64,000 nt of DNA from Hyphomicrobiales bacterium (GTDB lineage: Bacteria; Pseudomonadota; Alphaproteobacteria; Rhizobiales; Rhizobiaceae): NCBI GenBank assembly GCA_900489925.1, contig UEHQ01000013.1, positions 1-64,000 of the forward strand, given 5' to 3'. A program made the translations under genes and the position numbers. The notes under the pieces were generated by a model. The model did no database searches. It had not been told where the DNA came from and was given only the letters and a program-made list of their open reading frames with translations. This document shows positions 52,649 through 62,177 of the stretch, piece by piece; the first letter of the stretch is position 1, and every line of letters begins with the position of its first letter.

Positions 52649-55203
52649 TGAAGAAGGTTCTCTACGCTTCGTTCCTTCTCGTCGGCGCTTCGGCAATCGC
52701 CTACGCGCAGACCGCACCGTTCGACATGTCTGGCGAACGGTCGCAAGGCGGCCAGCCGGTCGTGCCACGGCTGACCCTGCCTGCCACGCCAACGACACCC
52801 CCGGCTCAGCCTGCACCGCAAACGCCACCGGCGTCACAGCCATCACCCCCTGTAGCAGCGCCGGTACCGCCGCTCTCGCTGCAGCCGGCCGCGACCGCGG
52901 AACCGGCAGCGCCTGCACCGGTGCAAGCGCCGCCTGTTGTCCTTCTGCCTGCGAACCCGATCGTCACGACACCCGCTGCCCCCACCCCAGCAGCAGCACC
53001 TGCCCCTGCGCCGGCGCCGCCGGCGATAACGCGTCAGGCAGTCACCCAACCCGCCTCCGGCGATATTCGCCGCTATGTCGTACCCTTCGCAAAGTTCGGC
53101 CTCGACGGTGAATATGACCGCAAGTCATGGTCGCTCTACCTGACGCCCGAGCAGGCCGCCTCGCCTGCCAAGTTCCATTTTTCCTATCAGAACGCCGTCG
53201 TCGTTGCCCCCGAAGCCTCGCAGCTGACAATTCTGATCAACAACAGGATGATCGGCCAGCAGCAGATCGGCTCGTCGGAGGGCGCAACCCAAGTCTCCTT
53301 CGACGTCCCCCCGGGGCTGCTGCAGCCCGGCGCCAATCTGCTGACATTCGAAGCGAGCCATCGCCACCGCACAGACTGCACCGTTCAATCGACCTATGAG
53401 CTCTGGTCCGATATCGATCCCGAACAGACCTTCCTGGAGTTTTCCGGAAGAGACGCGGCCAAAGTCTCCAGCACCGACGCCATCCGCGCGATCGGCGTCG
53501 ACGGCGCAGCCAAGACGCAGTTCAATTTCGTTGTTCCAGCACTGGAACAACCCGGCACCACGAAGCCGCTTCTAAGGCTTGCACAGGGGCTCGCGGTCCT
53601 GAGCGGTATGCCCAACGAGACATTCTCGTTCTCGGCCGACTCGCTGCCACCATCCGGCCCAGGCAAGATGGCTGTCATCGTCGGCACGCCGGCGGAACTG
53701 CAGCCGGTCTTCGCAGCCCCTTCGGCGGCACAAACAGCTCCCCTGGCAGCCTTCGTCAGCGATCCGCGCTCCGGGTCACCTGTCCTTCTGGTAAGCGGCC
53801 CCTCGTGGCCCGCGATTTCCTCGGCGATCGACACGATCGTTTCCACGACGGACCGCGATCCCAACGTCCGGCGCGATACGCTCGCGACGCAGCGTTGGGT
53901 AGCGCCCGACGCACCGCTGCTCTTCGGAGACAGCAGGCTTTCACTCTCACAGCTCGGCGTGAAGACGACCGAGTTCTCTGGTCGCCGCTTCCGTACGAAC
54001 TTCAATGTCGCGGTACCGGCGGACTTCTATGCCGATGCCTACGGCGAGGCGATGGTGTTGCTCGACGCCGCCTACACGCAGGATGTGCAGCCCGGCAGCC
54101 ATGTCGACATCTACGTCAACGGCAATATCGCTTCCACCGTGCCGATCACGTCGACCGGCGGCGGCATCTTCCGCCACCTGCCGATCCGCGTCACGATGCG
54201 GCACTTCAAGCCGGGCCTGAATACGCTTTCGCTCGAAGTGATCATGATGACCAAGGAGGACGAGATCTGCGTGCCCGGGACGACGGCAGGAGCCGGCCCC
54301 CGTTTCGCACTCTTCGATACCAGCGAATTCCACATGCCGGACTTTGCCCGGGTCGGGCAGCGCCCCAACCTCGGCGCACTGGCTGGGACCGGCTACCCCT
54401 TCGGTCGCAGCACCGACCCGATCCCCTTGTTTCTGGACCGCGTCGATCCCGATACGCTGTCGGCAACGGCAACCGTCCTCGGCCAGATGGCCGTCGTCGC
54501 AGGGCGTCCCCTTCCGGTTGAGCCAGCCGCATCGCCGGCCGCCGTCGGTGCGCGTGATGCGATCTTCGTCGGCTCCATCTCACAGATGCCTCCCGCCGTC
54601 CTTTCGCAGTTGAACATCTCGACAGCCAGCCAGGCATCGTGGCGGCCGGCAACGGCCGCGCAGGCCAGCCAACCGGAATCGTCTGTGACCTTCGACGAAT
54701 GGCGCTCCAAGGTGAGCGGCGGCGTCTGGCGCGGACAGATCACATCGTTCCAGGAATGGCTGCGGCGCAACTTCGACATTTCATTGAGCTCGCTGCAGTT
54801 CGTCCCCGGTGCCGAAGAGATCTTCACGCCCTCAAACGTCGACAGCTTCATGATTGCCCAGGGGACCAGCGCTGCAGGCGACTCGTCGTGGACGGTCGTC
54901 ACCGCGCCATCCTCGAAGGATCTTCGCGAGGGCGCGGAAGCCCTGACGGCGCAGGAGAACTGGCCGCAGATCGCTGGCCACATCACGACCTACTCCAGCA
55001 AGACCGGCAAGATCGAAACGGTGCCCGTCAGCCGTTTTGACTTCGTGTCCTCGCAACCGTGGTCGATCTCCAACTATCGCCTGATCGCCGCGAACTGGCT
55101 CTCGACCAACATTCTCTCCTATGCGGTCTTGTTGGTGGTGCTCGCGCTGCTGATCGGTGTCACGACCTCGGCCATGCTCGCAAGACTCGGCAGGCGCGAA
55201 TGA
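52648..55203 (+). CDS. bcsB: cellulose synthase periplasmic subunit BcsB
   Basis: 851 aa. It has a signal peptide, then a Pro/Ala-rich linker of about 120 residues. The BcsB body follows with carbohydrate-binding-like and flavodoxin-like repeats (SWSLYLTPEQAASPAKFHFS, LTILINNRMIGQQQIGSSEG, DIYVNGNIASTVPITSTGGG). It ends with a single membrane helix (ILSYAVLLVVLALLIGVTT) that anchors it to BcsA. It guides the nascent glucan across the periplasm. Start and stop overlap both neighbours, so bcsA, bcsB and bcsZ are translationally coupled. Confidence 0.94.
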   Translation: MKKVLYASFLLVGASAIAYAQTAPFDMSGERSQGGQPVVPRLTLPATPTTPPAQPAPQTPPASQPSPPVAAPVPPLSLQPAATAEPAAPAPVQAPPVVLLPANPIVTTPAAPTPAAAPAPAPAPPAITRQAVTQPASGDIRRYVVPFAKFGLDGEYDRKSWSLYLTPEQAASPAKFHFSYQNAVVVAPEASQLTILINNRMIGQQQIGSSEGATQVSFDVPPGLLQPGANLLTFEASHRHRTDCTVQSTYELWSDIDPEQTFLEFSGRDAAKVSSTDAIRAIGVDGAAKTQFNFVVPALEQPGTTKPLLRLAQGLAVLSGMPNETFSFSADSLPPSGPGKMAVIVGTPAELQPVFAAPSAAQTAPLAAFVSDPRSGSPVLLVSGPSWPAISSAIDTIVSTTDRDPNVRRDTLATQRWVAPDAPLLFGDSRLSLSQLGVKTTEFSGRRFRTNFNVAVPADFYADAYGEAMVLLDAAYTQDVQPGSHVDIYVNGNIASTVPITSTGGGIFRHLPIRVTMRHFKPGLNTLSLEVIMMTKEDEICVPGTTAGAGPRFALFDTSEFHMPDFARVGQRPNLGALAGTGYPFGRSTDPIPLFLDRVDPDTLSATATVLGQMAVVAGRPLPVEPAASPAAVGARDAIFVGSISQMPPAVLSQLNISTASQASWRPATAAQASQPESSVTFDEWRSKVSGGVWRGQITSFQEWLRRNFDISLSSLQFVPGAEEIFTPSNVDSFMIAQGTSAAGDSSWTVVTAPSSKDLREGAEALTAQENWPQIAGHITTYSSKTGKIETVPVSRFDFVSSQPWSISNYRLIAANWLSTNILSYAVLLVVLALLIGVTTSAMLARLGRRE

Positions 55204-56249
55204 GACGTTGGCGCAAACTCCTTCTGGCCGGCGGCTTTGCGCTGCTTGCGGCGTGCCAACCGGCGGCGGCGCAGCGTGCCGCTATCCCGTCCGAAGCCTG
55301 GAGCGCCTACAAGGCGAAGTTCCTGGATGCCAACGGCCGCATCATCGATAACGGCAACGGCGGCATCAGCCACAGCGAGGGGCAAGGCTACGGACTTCTG
55401 CTGGCCTATCTGGCCAACAACCCCGCCGATTTCGAGCAGATCTGGTACTTCACTCGAACCGAATTGCTGCTGCGAAACGATGGCCTTGCGGTCTGGAAAT
55501 GGGACCCCGCCGTCACTCCCCACGTTACCGATACCAACAATGCATCCGATGGCGATCTGCTGATCGCTTACGCGCTGGCACTGGCAGGTTCAGCCTGGAA
55601 CAAGAGCGACTATGTCGAGTCAGCTGCGGCCATCGCGCAAGCCCTGTTGTCCCACGCCGTCATAAGCTCCGGCGGCCGCACCATTCTCTTGCCTGGTGTG
55701 GATGGCTTCAACGCGCCGGAAAGGAAAGACGGGCCCGTTATCAACCCGTCCTACTGGATCTATGAAGCGCTGCCGGTCATGGAACTGCTGGCCCCTTCCA
55801 AGGCGTGGCAGAAGCTGTCTCAGGATGGCCTTTCTCTGCTTCACTCCATGCAGTTCGGACCGCGCAAGCTTCCCGCCGATTGGGTCAGCCTGAACCGGCA
55901 GCCGCGGCCGGCAGACGGTTTCGATGCCGAGTTCGGCTACAACGCCATCCGTATTCCGCTTTATCTTGCCCGCGCGGGAGTTTCGGACAAGGCACTGCTG
56001 CTACGGTTTCGAACAGGAATGACCGCCGACGGCAATACGCCGGCCACGATCGACTTGACGACCGGAAAGCCGAAGCACGAGCTTCCCGATCCCGGTTATC
56101 AAATTGTTAACGATGTTGTGGCCTGTGTGACTGACGGAACGAAGCTTCCCGCGTCGTCCCGACAGTTCGCGCCGTTATTCTACTATCCGTCCACCCTGCA
56201 ACTGCTTGGGTTGGCCTTCGTCGGGGAGAAACATCCGGAGTGTCTGTGA
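55200..56249 (+). CDS. bcsZ: cellulose-operon endo-1,4-beta-glucanase (GH8)
   Basis: 349 aa; the ATG at 55200 overlaps the bcsB stop (ATGA). A signal peptide (WRKLLLAGGFALLAACQPAA) may contain a lipobox-like LLAAC. The GH8 catalytic Glu is in ISHSEGQGYGLLLAYLANN, and WKWDPAV followed by NASDGDLLIAYALALAGSAW holds the second acidic residue. BcsZ (CelC in some rhizobia) trims or releases cellulose chains in the periplasm and affects fibril length. It overlaps the next gene by four bases. Confidence 0.93.
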   Translation: MRRWRKLLLAGGFALLAACQPAAAQRAAIPSEAWSAYKAKFLDANGRIIDNGNGGISHSEGQGYGLLLAYLANNPADFEQIWYFTRTELLLRNDGLAVWKWDPAVTPHVTDTNNASDGDLLIAYALALAGSAWNKSDYVESAAAIAQALLSHAVISSGGRTILLPGVDGFNAPERKDGPVINPSYWIYEALPVMELLAPSKAWQKLSQDGLSLLHSMQFGPRKLPADWVSLNRQPRPADGFDAEFGYNAIRIPLYLARAGVSDKALLLRFRTGMTADGNTPATIDLTTGKPKHELPDPGYQIVNDVVACVTDGTKLPASSRQFAPLFYYPSTLQLLGLAFVGEKHPECL

Positions 56250-58558
56250 AATCCTCGCTCGTTGCAGTCTCAGTTGCAGTCGTGGTGGCAGGCGTTGTCG
56301 CCGCGATCAAGGATCGTGCGGCTCTTCAGGAAGCGCTGGGTCTCGCTGCGTCCAACCGGCCGATCCCCCAATTGATGCTCATGGGTCGCATCAGCGGACC
56401 CGATGGACCTGCCGAGAAACCTCGGATCGACGTCCAGTCCGTCTCAGATCGCATCCAGGCCGCCGCCCCGGTATCACTGTTGCCGGAAACGCAGACCCCA
56501 TCCGCGCAGGAAGCCTCTCCGGCTCCTGTTGTCGCCCAGGCGCAGCAACCGGCACCCACGACCCAGCCTTCTCAACCGGCGCAGCAACAGCAGCAAAAGG
56601 TCGATGAAAGCGCGCTCCGCTATTTCGCAAGCCGCGGCGACAAGGCGCGACTGCAGGCAGAAATATCGCGACTGCAAGCGCTCTACCCGAACTGGGTTCC
56701 ACCGGCGGATCCCCTTGCGATCCCACAGGGCGGAGACAAACAGCTGGAAGCCATGTGGCAGCTCTATTCCGAGGGGCGCTACGCGGAACTGCGAAAGCAG
56801 ATCGCGGACCGGCAGGCCTCCGGCTGGCAGCCTCCCGCGGATCTGCTCGATCGCCTCGACGTCGCCGAAGCGCGTGCCCGGCTCGTCAACGCCTCGGACC
56901 TCAAGCAATACGCCACCGTCGTCCAGGTCGGCGCCGACACGCCGAGCTTGCTGACCTGCAGCGATATCGACGTGCTCTGGCGCGTGGCGGAAGCCTTCGT
57001 CAAGACCGACCACACCCAGCGGGGGCAGGACGCCTACGCTTACATCCTGAAGAACTGCACCAATCCGCAGGAACGCCTGGCGACGATACAGAAGGCATCG
57101 GGCCTGCTCGCCTACGCGCCGATGCAGGAGCTGCTGGCACTCGAACGGCCGGACGGAAACGGCGGCCGTGAGTTCGACAGCATCCGCAACGACCTTGCCC
57201 GCCGCTTCATCGCCGCTGGCAATGATGACGCAAACCTCGCGGTTGCACCCGACTATCTCTCTCAGGTCCAGCGTCTCGCGGAAACGCAGGGGCTGGCATC
57301 GGATAGTCTGCTTCTCGGCTGGTATCAGCTTCGCCGCGAAAACTACGCGGAAGCGGATAAGTGGTTCCGCGCAGCCCGCGCCAAGGAGGATTCCGCGAGC
57401 GCCTCGCAGGGACTGGCGCTGACGCTGGTTGCGGAGAAGAAGTTTCCGGAAGCGGAAGACGTCATGTACAAATGGCGTAGTACCTCTGCGGATGCGACAG
57501 CCACCTACCTCGCGGCAACTGCCAACCTGATGGCCATGCAGCCGCCTGCCAATATCGGCGAGGACGTCCTCGCACGCGTGGCTGCGGAGACCATCGCACA
57601 GAAATACGTGCCGACGGCCCAGCAGTTCGGCTGGTATGCCCGCTCTCTCAACCAGCCGCAGACAGCTGCACGCTGGTTCGAAACGGCCCTGCGCTGGAAG
57701 CCGGACGACGAGCCATCCGCCTATGGCCTGGCAATCACGCGCGAACAGCTGAACGACCGCAAGGGCGTTGCCGAAGTGCAGCGTCTCTGGGCAGGTCGCT
57801 CTGCCCGGATCGCCACCATGGGCGAGACCGCCGCACTCAGGGCAACGGCGGCATCCCCGCTTCCCGCCCCCGGTGCGTTGGTGCCCCAACAACCAGCAGC
57901 ATCGTCTCCGGCAGCCGGTTCCGCACCTGTCGCAACGCTGGAAACCTCTGCTCCGGCACGCGCTCAAGCGACCATCGATGATCGGCGTGCATCTTCAGCA
58001 CAAGTCGCGACAGCTCCGCGCGCCGCGCGCCAGACGCGCGGTTGCTCCACAACGATCAACGCGCAGCTCCTCAACCCGACGGATGCGTTGACGCGCGGCT
58101 GGTGCCTGATGGACCTCAATCGGCCCATGGAGGCAGTCGAGGCCTTCGAAGCCGCGCTGAACAGTCCGACACGCAAGGTCCGGGAAGATGCCGCCTACGG
58201 GCAGAGCCTCGCCTACCTTCGCGCCGGGCTTTCCAACAACGCCGCGGTAGCAGCGACAAGAGCTCCGCAGCCCCGCCAGCGCGCCGCTGAGTTGCAGGTC
58301 GCGATATTGGCCGATCGCGCGCTCGCCGCTTTCGACGCCAAGCGCTACCGGGAAACCCTTGTTTACCTCGATCAACGGGCTCAGTTGCAGCAGGAGCGCA
58401 CCGACCTGCTGGTCCTGCGCGGTTATTGCTACCTCAAGCTCGAGATGTTCAGCGATGCGGACCGGGTCTTCACCGCCGCGGCCGCCACCGGCGACAAGGG
58501 CGGCTATCGAGGCCTGGCGGATCTGAAGGCCGCCACCCAACCCGATACCCCCAACTGA
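56246..58558 (+). CDS. cellulose-operon TPR protein
   Basis: 770 aa from the GTG at 56246, which has GGAG 5 bases upstream and overlaps the bcsZ stop (GTGA). An N-terminal signal anchor (SLVAVSVAVVVAGVVAAI) precedes a Pro/Gln-rich linker (about residues 55-115) and a long array of TPR-like helices from about 115 to the end (YFASRGDKARLQAEISRLQA, LLLGWYQLRRENYAEADKWF). A second Pro/Ala-rich linker lies near 540-600. BcsC of enterobacteria combines TPRs with a C-terminal beta-barrel; here no barrel is visible, so it may act as a periplasmic scaffold only. Confidence 0.82.
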   Translation: MKSSLVAVSVAVVVAGVVAAIKDRAALQEALGLAASNRPIPQLMLMGRISGPDGPAEKPRIDVQSVSDRIQAAAPVSLLPETQTPSAQEASPAPVVAQAQQPAPTTQPSQPAQQQQQKVDESALRYFASRGDKARLQAEISRLQALYPNWVPPADPLAIPQGGDKQLEAMWQLYSEGRYAELRKQIADRQASGWQPPADLLDRLDVAEARARLVNASDLKQYATVVQVGADTPSLLTCSDIDVLWRVAEAFVKTDHTQRGQDAYAYILKNCTNPQERLATIQKASGLLAYAPMQELLALERPDGNGGREFDSIRNDLARRFIAAGNDDANLAVAPDYLSQVQRLAETQGLASDSLLLGWYQLRRENYAEADKWFRAARAKEDSASASQGLALTLVAEKKFPEAEDVMYKWRSTSADATATYLAATANLMAMQPPANIGEDVLARVAAETIAQKYVPTAQQFGWYARSLNQPQTAARWFETALRWKPDDEPSAYGLAITREQLNDRKGVAEVQRLWAGRSARIATMGETAALRATAASPLPAPGALVPQQPAASSPAAGSAPVATLETSAPARAQATIDDRRASSAQVATAPRAARQTRGCSTTINAQLLNPTDALTRGWCLMDLNRPMEAVEAFEAALNSPTRKVREDAAYGQSLAYLRAGLSNNAAVAATRAPQPRQRAAELQVAILADRALAAFDAKRYRETLVYLDQRAQLQQERTDLLVLRGYCYLKLEMFSDADRVFTAAAATGDKGGYRGLADLKAATQPDTPN

Positions 58559-58744
58559 TCGCTCGCGCCGACGGAAAAACGTGAAAAATAGAGTATGGCG
58601 ATACGCGCCGCTCCTGCTTCGGCGTGCCGCTAGCTCCAGCCGCCCAATAGCCGATTGTCGCCCAGATACGCCTTTTGGGGGTTGTCATCCCGGTCCAGAC
58701 ACGCAATGATCCCCTCGGGAAGCATGAAGTGACGGGAACCACAC

Positions 58745-58969
58745 ATGCCTAAGACTGGACGAGTAGCAGTATACGGAACGGCCCTTTCGGGGACCTGCAT
58801 ATTCACTGAGGAAGAAGGCGGTGGGAAAATTCGCGGCTGTCCGCGCTTCCTTGCCCTGATTGCCGGCAAGTCGCGCCTGCGGCTTTCGGATGCCGCGAGC
58901 GGCAGGTCCGCATCCATCGAACTGCAGCAGGTCGATAAGCGCGGCAACGCATCATTTCGCTGGCTTTAA
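58745..58969 (+). CDS. small hypothetical protein (weakly supported)
   Basis: 74 aa between the cellulose operon and the convergent kduD gene. It has only a weak GGGAA ribosome-site candidate 6 bases before the ATG. There is no signal peptide or domain; the C terminus is a beta-rich stretch (KSRLRLSDAASGRSASIELQ). No open frame on the other strand is better supported. It may be a gene fragment. Confidence 0.3.
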   Translation: MPKTGRVAVYGTALSGTCIFTEEEGGGKIRGCPRFLALIAGKSRLRLSDAASGRSASIELQQVDKRGNASFRWL

Positions 58970-59034
58970 GCACGCGTATGAGGGCTTTCAGGTTCATGGC
59001 CGCGCTGCGACCAAACCTGTAAACTGCGACTAGC

Positions 59035-59787
59035 TCAACGAGCCAGCCAGCCGCCGTCCACCGGCAGAACTGTCCCATGAACATAGTCTGATGCATGGGA
59101 TGCCAGGAAAACGGCGGCACCACCGAGTTCGGCAGGCTTTCCCCATCGCCCGGCGGGAATGCGCGCGAGAATACCGGCGCTTCGTTCGGGATCCTCGCGC
59201 AGGGCAGCCGTGTTGTTGGTGACAAAATAGCCCGGCGCAATAGCGTTGACGTTGATCCCCTTGCCCGCCCACTCGCAAGCCAGAAGCCGTGTCAGTCCGG
59301 CAAGTCCGCTCTTCGAGGCGGTATAGGACGGAATGCGGATACCGCCCTGAAATGACAGAAGCGACGCGATGTTGATGATCTTGCCGCTGCCGCGCGTGAG
59401 CATCTGCCGGGCGGCCGCCTGCGACAGAAAGAACGTCGTCTTCAGGTTGACATCCATCACCGCATCCCAATCGGCTTCGGTAAAGTCGATCGCGTCAGCA
59501 CGGCGGATGATCCCGGCATTGTTGACCAGGATATCGAGCGCACCGAACGTCGCGATTGTCTCCGCCACGATGGCTTTGACAGGTTCGATCGTGCCGAGAT
59601 CAGCCTTGATGACATGAAAGCCTGCGCCCGCCGCGCGAACGGCCGACTGCGTCTACTCCATCGAGGAGCGCCCGACCGCGACGATCGACGCTCCGGCCGT
59701 CGCCAGCGCGATCGCAATCGCCTGGCCGATGCCAGTATTGGCTCCCGTGACGACCGCGACGCGGCCGGAAAGATCGAAGAGGGTCAT
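59035..59787 (-). pseudogene. kduD: 2-dehydro-3-deoxy-D-gluconate/2-deoxy-D-gluconate 3-dehydrogenase, interrupted by an amber codon
   Basis: Reading from the ATG at 59787 gives a normal KduD start ([20 protein letters not shown] with the NAD loop), then codon 45 is TAG (59653-59655). The same frame continues without gap through ALDILVNNAGIIRRADAIDF, the catalytic Ser (NIASLLSF), SYTASKSGLAGLTRLLACEW and a typical C terminus PVDGGWLAR. Full length would be 250 residues, as expected for KduD, with one stop. KduD reduces or oxidises the C5 keto group in pectin-derived uronates. It is the last gene of the kduI-kdgF-kduD operon. The stop is a real inactivating mutation, a sequencing error or, less likely, is read through. 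Confidence 0.82.
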
Positions 59788-59793
59788 TTGGGT

Positions 59794-60132
59794 TCACCGC
59801 AGGAATTCGGCCCTGTATGGCGTGAACGTATCGATCAGCCTGCCCTTTTCGAGCGCCTTGACACCATGAACAAGGTCCGGCGGCACGATGAAGCTTCCGC
59901 CCTGCTCCAGCGTTTCCGTCCTGCCGTCGATGGTCACCTCGAAACGTCCCTCGGCAACATAGCTTGCCTGGATATGCGGGTGCGAATGCGGTGCACCGAT
60001 GGCGCCCTTTTCGAAGACGACTTCCACCATCATCATCTCGGGCAGATAGGTCATGATGCGGCGGGTTACGCCTGGCTCGGGGCTGATCCACCCTGCGGCA
60101 TTGGCAGAGACGAACAGATCGCTTGATGGCAT
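59794..60132 (-). CDS. kdgF: cupin protein KdgF, unsaturated uronate linearisation
   Basis: 112 aa from the ATG at 60132 with GAGGAT upstream; an in-frame GTG at 60147 overlapping the kduI stop is the alternative. It is a single cupin barrel: PHSHPHIQASYVAEGRFEVT supplies the metal His residues, and GGSFIVPPDLVHGVKALEKG closes the barrel. KdgF speeds opening of 4,5-unsaturated galacturonate from pectate lyases into the linear keto form. It lies between kduI and kduD, in keeping with that pathway. Confidence 0.88.
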   Translation of the reverse strand: MPSSDLFVSANAAGWISPEPGVTRRIMTYLPEMMMVEVVFEKGAIGAPHSHPHIQASYVAEGRFEVTIDGRTETLEQGGSFIVPPDLVHGVKALEKGRLIDTFTPYRAEFLR

Positions 60133-60143
60133 CTCGTTTATCC

Positions 60144-60986
60144 TCACTTCAAATCTTCAATCGCGACGAGATCGACGTCGGTGTAGTCGACATTGTCGCC
60201 GGCCATCGCCCAGATGAACGTATAGCTGGACGTGCCGGCGCCGGAGTGAATCGACCAGCCCGGTGAGAGGATGGCTTCTTCATTCTTGATGATGAGATGT
60301 CGCGTCTCGTTCGGCTCGCCCATCAGGTGGATGACGCGCGCATTCTCCGGCAGGTCGAAATAGAGATAGGCCTCCATTCGCCGGTCGTGAACATGGCAGG
60401 GCATCGTGTTCCAGACGGAGCCCTCCGCGAGCGTCGTCATGCCGACGACGAGTTGGCAGGTCCTCGCGCCATCCGGGTGAATGAACTGGAATATAGAGCG
60501 CTCGTTGCTGGTCGCCTGCGATCCCACGTCAAGACGCCGGGCATCGTTGATGCCGATATGCTTTGCGGGGTAGCGCGAATGCGCAGGCGCGCTCAGCAAA
60601 TAGAACTTCGCTGGCTGCTCGGAAGAGGCCGACTCGAACGTCACGGACGAGCCGAGCCCGGCATAGACCATGTCACGCGTGCCGGCCGAAAACCGCTCGC
60701 CGTCGACGGCGACGATGCCGGCACCGCCGATATTCACAGCGATCAGTTCGCGCCGCCCCAGCAGCGTGTCTGTTCCCGCGGGCTTGATCGTTTCCAACGC
60801 CAGCGGGCTGGATGTCGGCATGGCGCCACCGACGATCATGCGGTCATAGTTCGTATAATGAAGCTGGATGCGCCCTGGCACGAACAGCGGCGGCAGCAGA
60901 AAATTGTCGCGAAGCTCCTGCGTGCCGAAACGGGCGGCGGTTTTCGGATCGATCGCGAAGCGATTGGTGTAATCGGTGTGGCTCAT
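60144..60986 (-). CDS. kduI: 5-dehydro-4-deoxy-D-glucuronate isomerase
   Basis: 280 aa from the ATG at 60986 with GGGAGG upstream. The bicupin KduI family is recognised by NRFAIDPKTAARFGTQELRD, GGAMPTSSPLALETIKPAGT and the zinc-binding segment MPCHVHDRRMEAYLYFDLPE. It isomerises 4-deoxy-L-threo-5-hexosulose uronate to 3-deoxy-D-glycero-2,5-hexodiulosonate, the step before KduD. It is the first gene of the operon and is divergent from a FadR-type GntR regulator. Confidence 0.93.
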   Translation of the reverse strand: MSHTDYTNRFAIDPKTAARFGTQELRDNFLLPPLFVPGRIQLHYTNYDRMIVGGAMPTSSPLALETIKPAGTDTLLGRRELIAVNIGGAGIVAVDGERFSAGTRDMVYAGLGSSVTFESASSEQPAKFYLLSAPAHSRYPAKHIGINDARRLDVGSQATSNERSIFQFIHPDGARTCQLVVGMTTLAEGSVWNTMPCHVHDRRMEAYLYFDLPENARVIHLMGEPNETRHLIIKNEEAILSPGWSIHSGAGTSSYTFIWAMAGDNVDYTDVDLVAIEDLK

Positions 60987-61032
60987 GACACCTCCCATAA
61001 TTTGTTATTGAACTCATCATACATATCGATGC

Positions 61033-61046
61033 ATGTTAGACAACAT
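61033..61046. promoter_or_regulatory. candidate GntR operator upstream of kduI
   Basis: ATGTTAGACAACAT has perfect 5-bp inverted arms and contains TGTNNNACA, close to the FadR-subfamily operator pattern. It lies 47 bp upstream of kduI in the shared intergenic region with the GntR gene. Confidence 0.4.
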
Positions 61047-61281
61047 ATCGCCAGAACGTTTTCCACAAGGTGCCCGAAAGCGCCGACATATATCCGATCA
61101 AATCATTATAATTAAACACTTTTTCTCTCTTCCCCTGTGAGAGAGACGCACTTTGGGGCAAAGATGAGATTTGTATATTTATTGACAAAATAACCGACCA
61201 TCCATTACCCATATCGAGACAACCGCGCGAGCGGATGCTCTCATAATTAGCAACCAAGAAGGAAGTGACGCCCTGAACACC

Positions 61282-62052
61282 GTGCCTCCAGCACCCGATC
61301 TCAATACGTCCCGACGACAAAAGCTGTCGGAGCGAATTGGCATGTCGCTGCGGCAGGATTTCCTTTCCGGGCAAGTCTCGATCGGCAAGAAGCTGCCGAC
61401 CGAAACGCAACTCGCCGAAACCTTCGACGTCAGCCGCACCGTCATTCGCGAAGCCGTTGCAGCATTGGTCTCGGACGGGCTGGTGGAAACGCGTCAGGGC
61501 GCAGGCATCTTCGTGATAGAGCACCTGCAGCGGGTGGCGGCAGTGCCCCCGCTGATCAAGCAGGACACCTCGAGCAATATCTCTCACGCACTGAACGTGC
61601 TGGAAGTGCGCATTGCCCTTGAGATGGAGAGTGCCGCCCTCGCCGCGGCCCGTCGAAGCTCCTCGCAGGAAGCACGGATCCAGGAGAGCTTCTTCGAGTT
61701 CGATCGCCTCCTGAAACTTGGCCAGCCGACAGGAACCGCGGACTTTTCGTTCCACCGGTCGATCGCGAAGGCAACGAACAATCCCTTCTACGTCGAGGTT
61801 CTGGATGCGCTCGGCACACGCACGATCCCCTGCGACGTCACGTCTCCCCATTCCACAGAAGAGGTGCTTTCCTTCAGCTATCAGGCAGGGCTGCAGAAGG
61901 AGCATCTCGCGATCCTGAACGCGATCTCCGCCGGCGACCCGGAGGCGGCGCGCGATGCCATGCGCACCCACCTGTCTTTGAGCCAGGAACGATACCGTGA
62001 ACGGCTACGCGAGCGGCGCACGCGCTATCAGAGCGACACGGGCGGGGCCTAG
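61282..62052 (+). CDS. GntR-family regulator, FadR/FCD subfamily, of the uronate operon
   Basis: 256 aa from a GTG at 61282; the ribosome site is weak and the true start may lie slightly upstream. The winged HTH has KLSERIGMSLRQDFLSGQVS, GKKLPTETQLAETFDVSRTV and IREAVAALVSDGLVETRQGA. An FCD effector domain follows (LNVLEVRIALEMESAALAAA, DFSFHRSIAKATNNPFYVEV). It is divergent from kduI-kdgF-kduD and resembles ExuR/UxuR/KdgR-type uronate regulators of the GntR family, so it probably represses that operon. Confidence 0.86.
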   Translation: MPPAPDLNTSRRQKLSERIGMSLRQDFLSGQVSIGKKLPTETQLAETFDVSRTVIREAVAALVSDGLVETRQGAGIFVIEHLQRVAAVPPLIKQDTSSNISHALNVLEVRIALEMESAALAAARRSSSQEARIQESFFEFDRLLKLGQPTGTADFSFHRSIAKATNNPFYVEVLDALGTRTIPCDVTSPHSTEEVLSFSYQAGLQKEHLAILNAISAGDPEAARDAMRTHLSLSQERYRERLRERRTRYQSDTGGA

Positions 62053-62177
62053 GGCGTCAACGGTCGCCCATTTCCGCCTTCTTGCAACCCTTCGGGAACC
62101 AATTCGCGTGCAGCGTCGTTAATGCGAAATCGCCGGACTACGGCTTGGGAGATGGCGCGCAAGGCGCCAGGGCGCAA

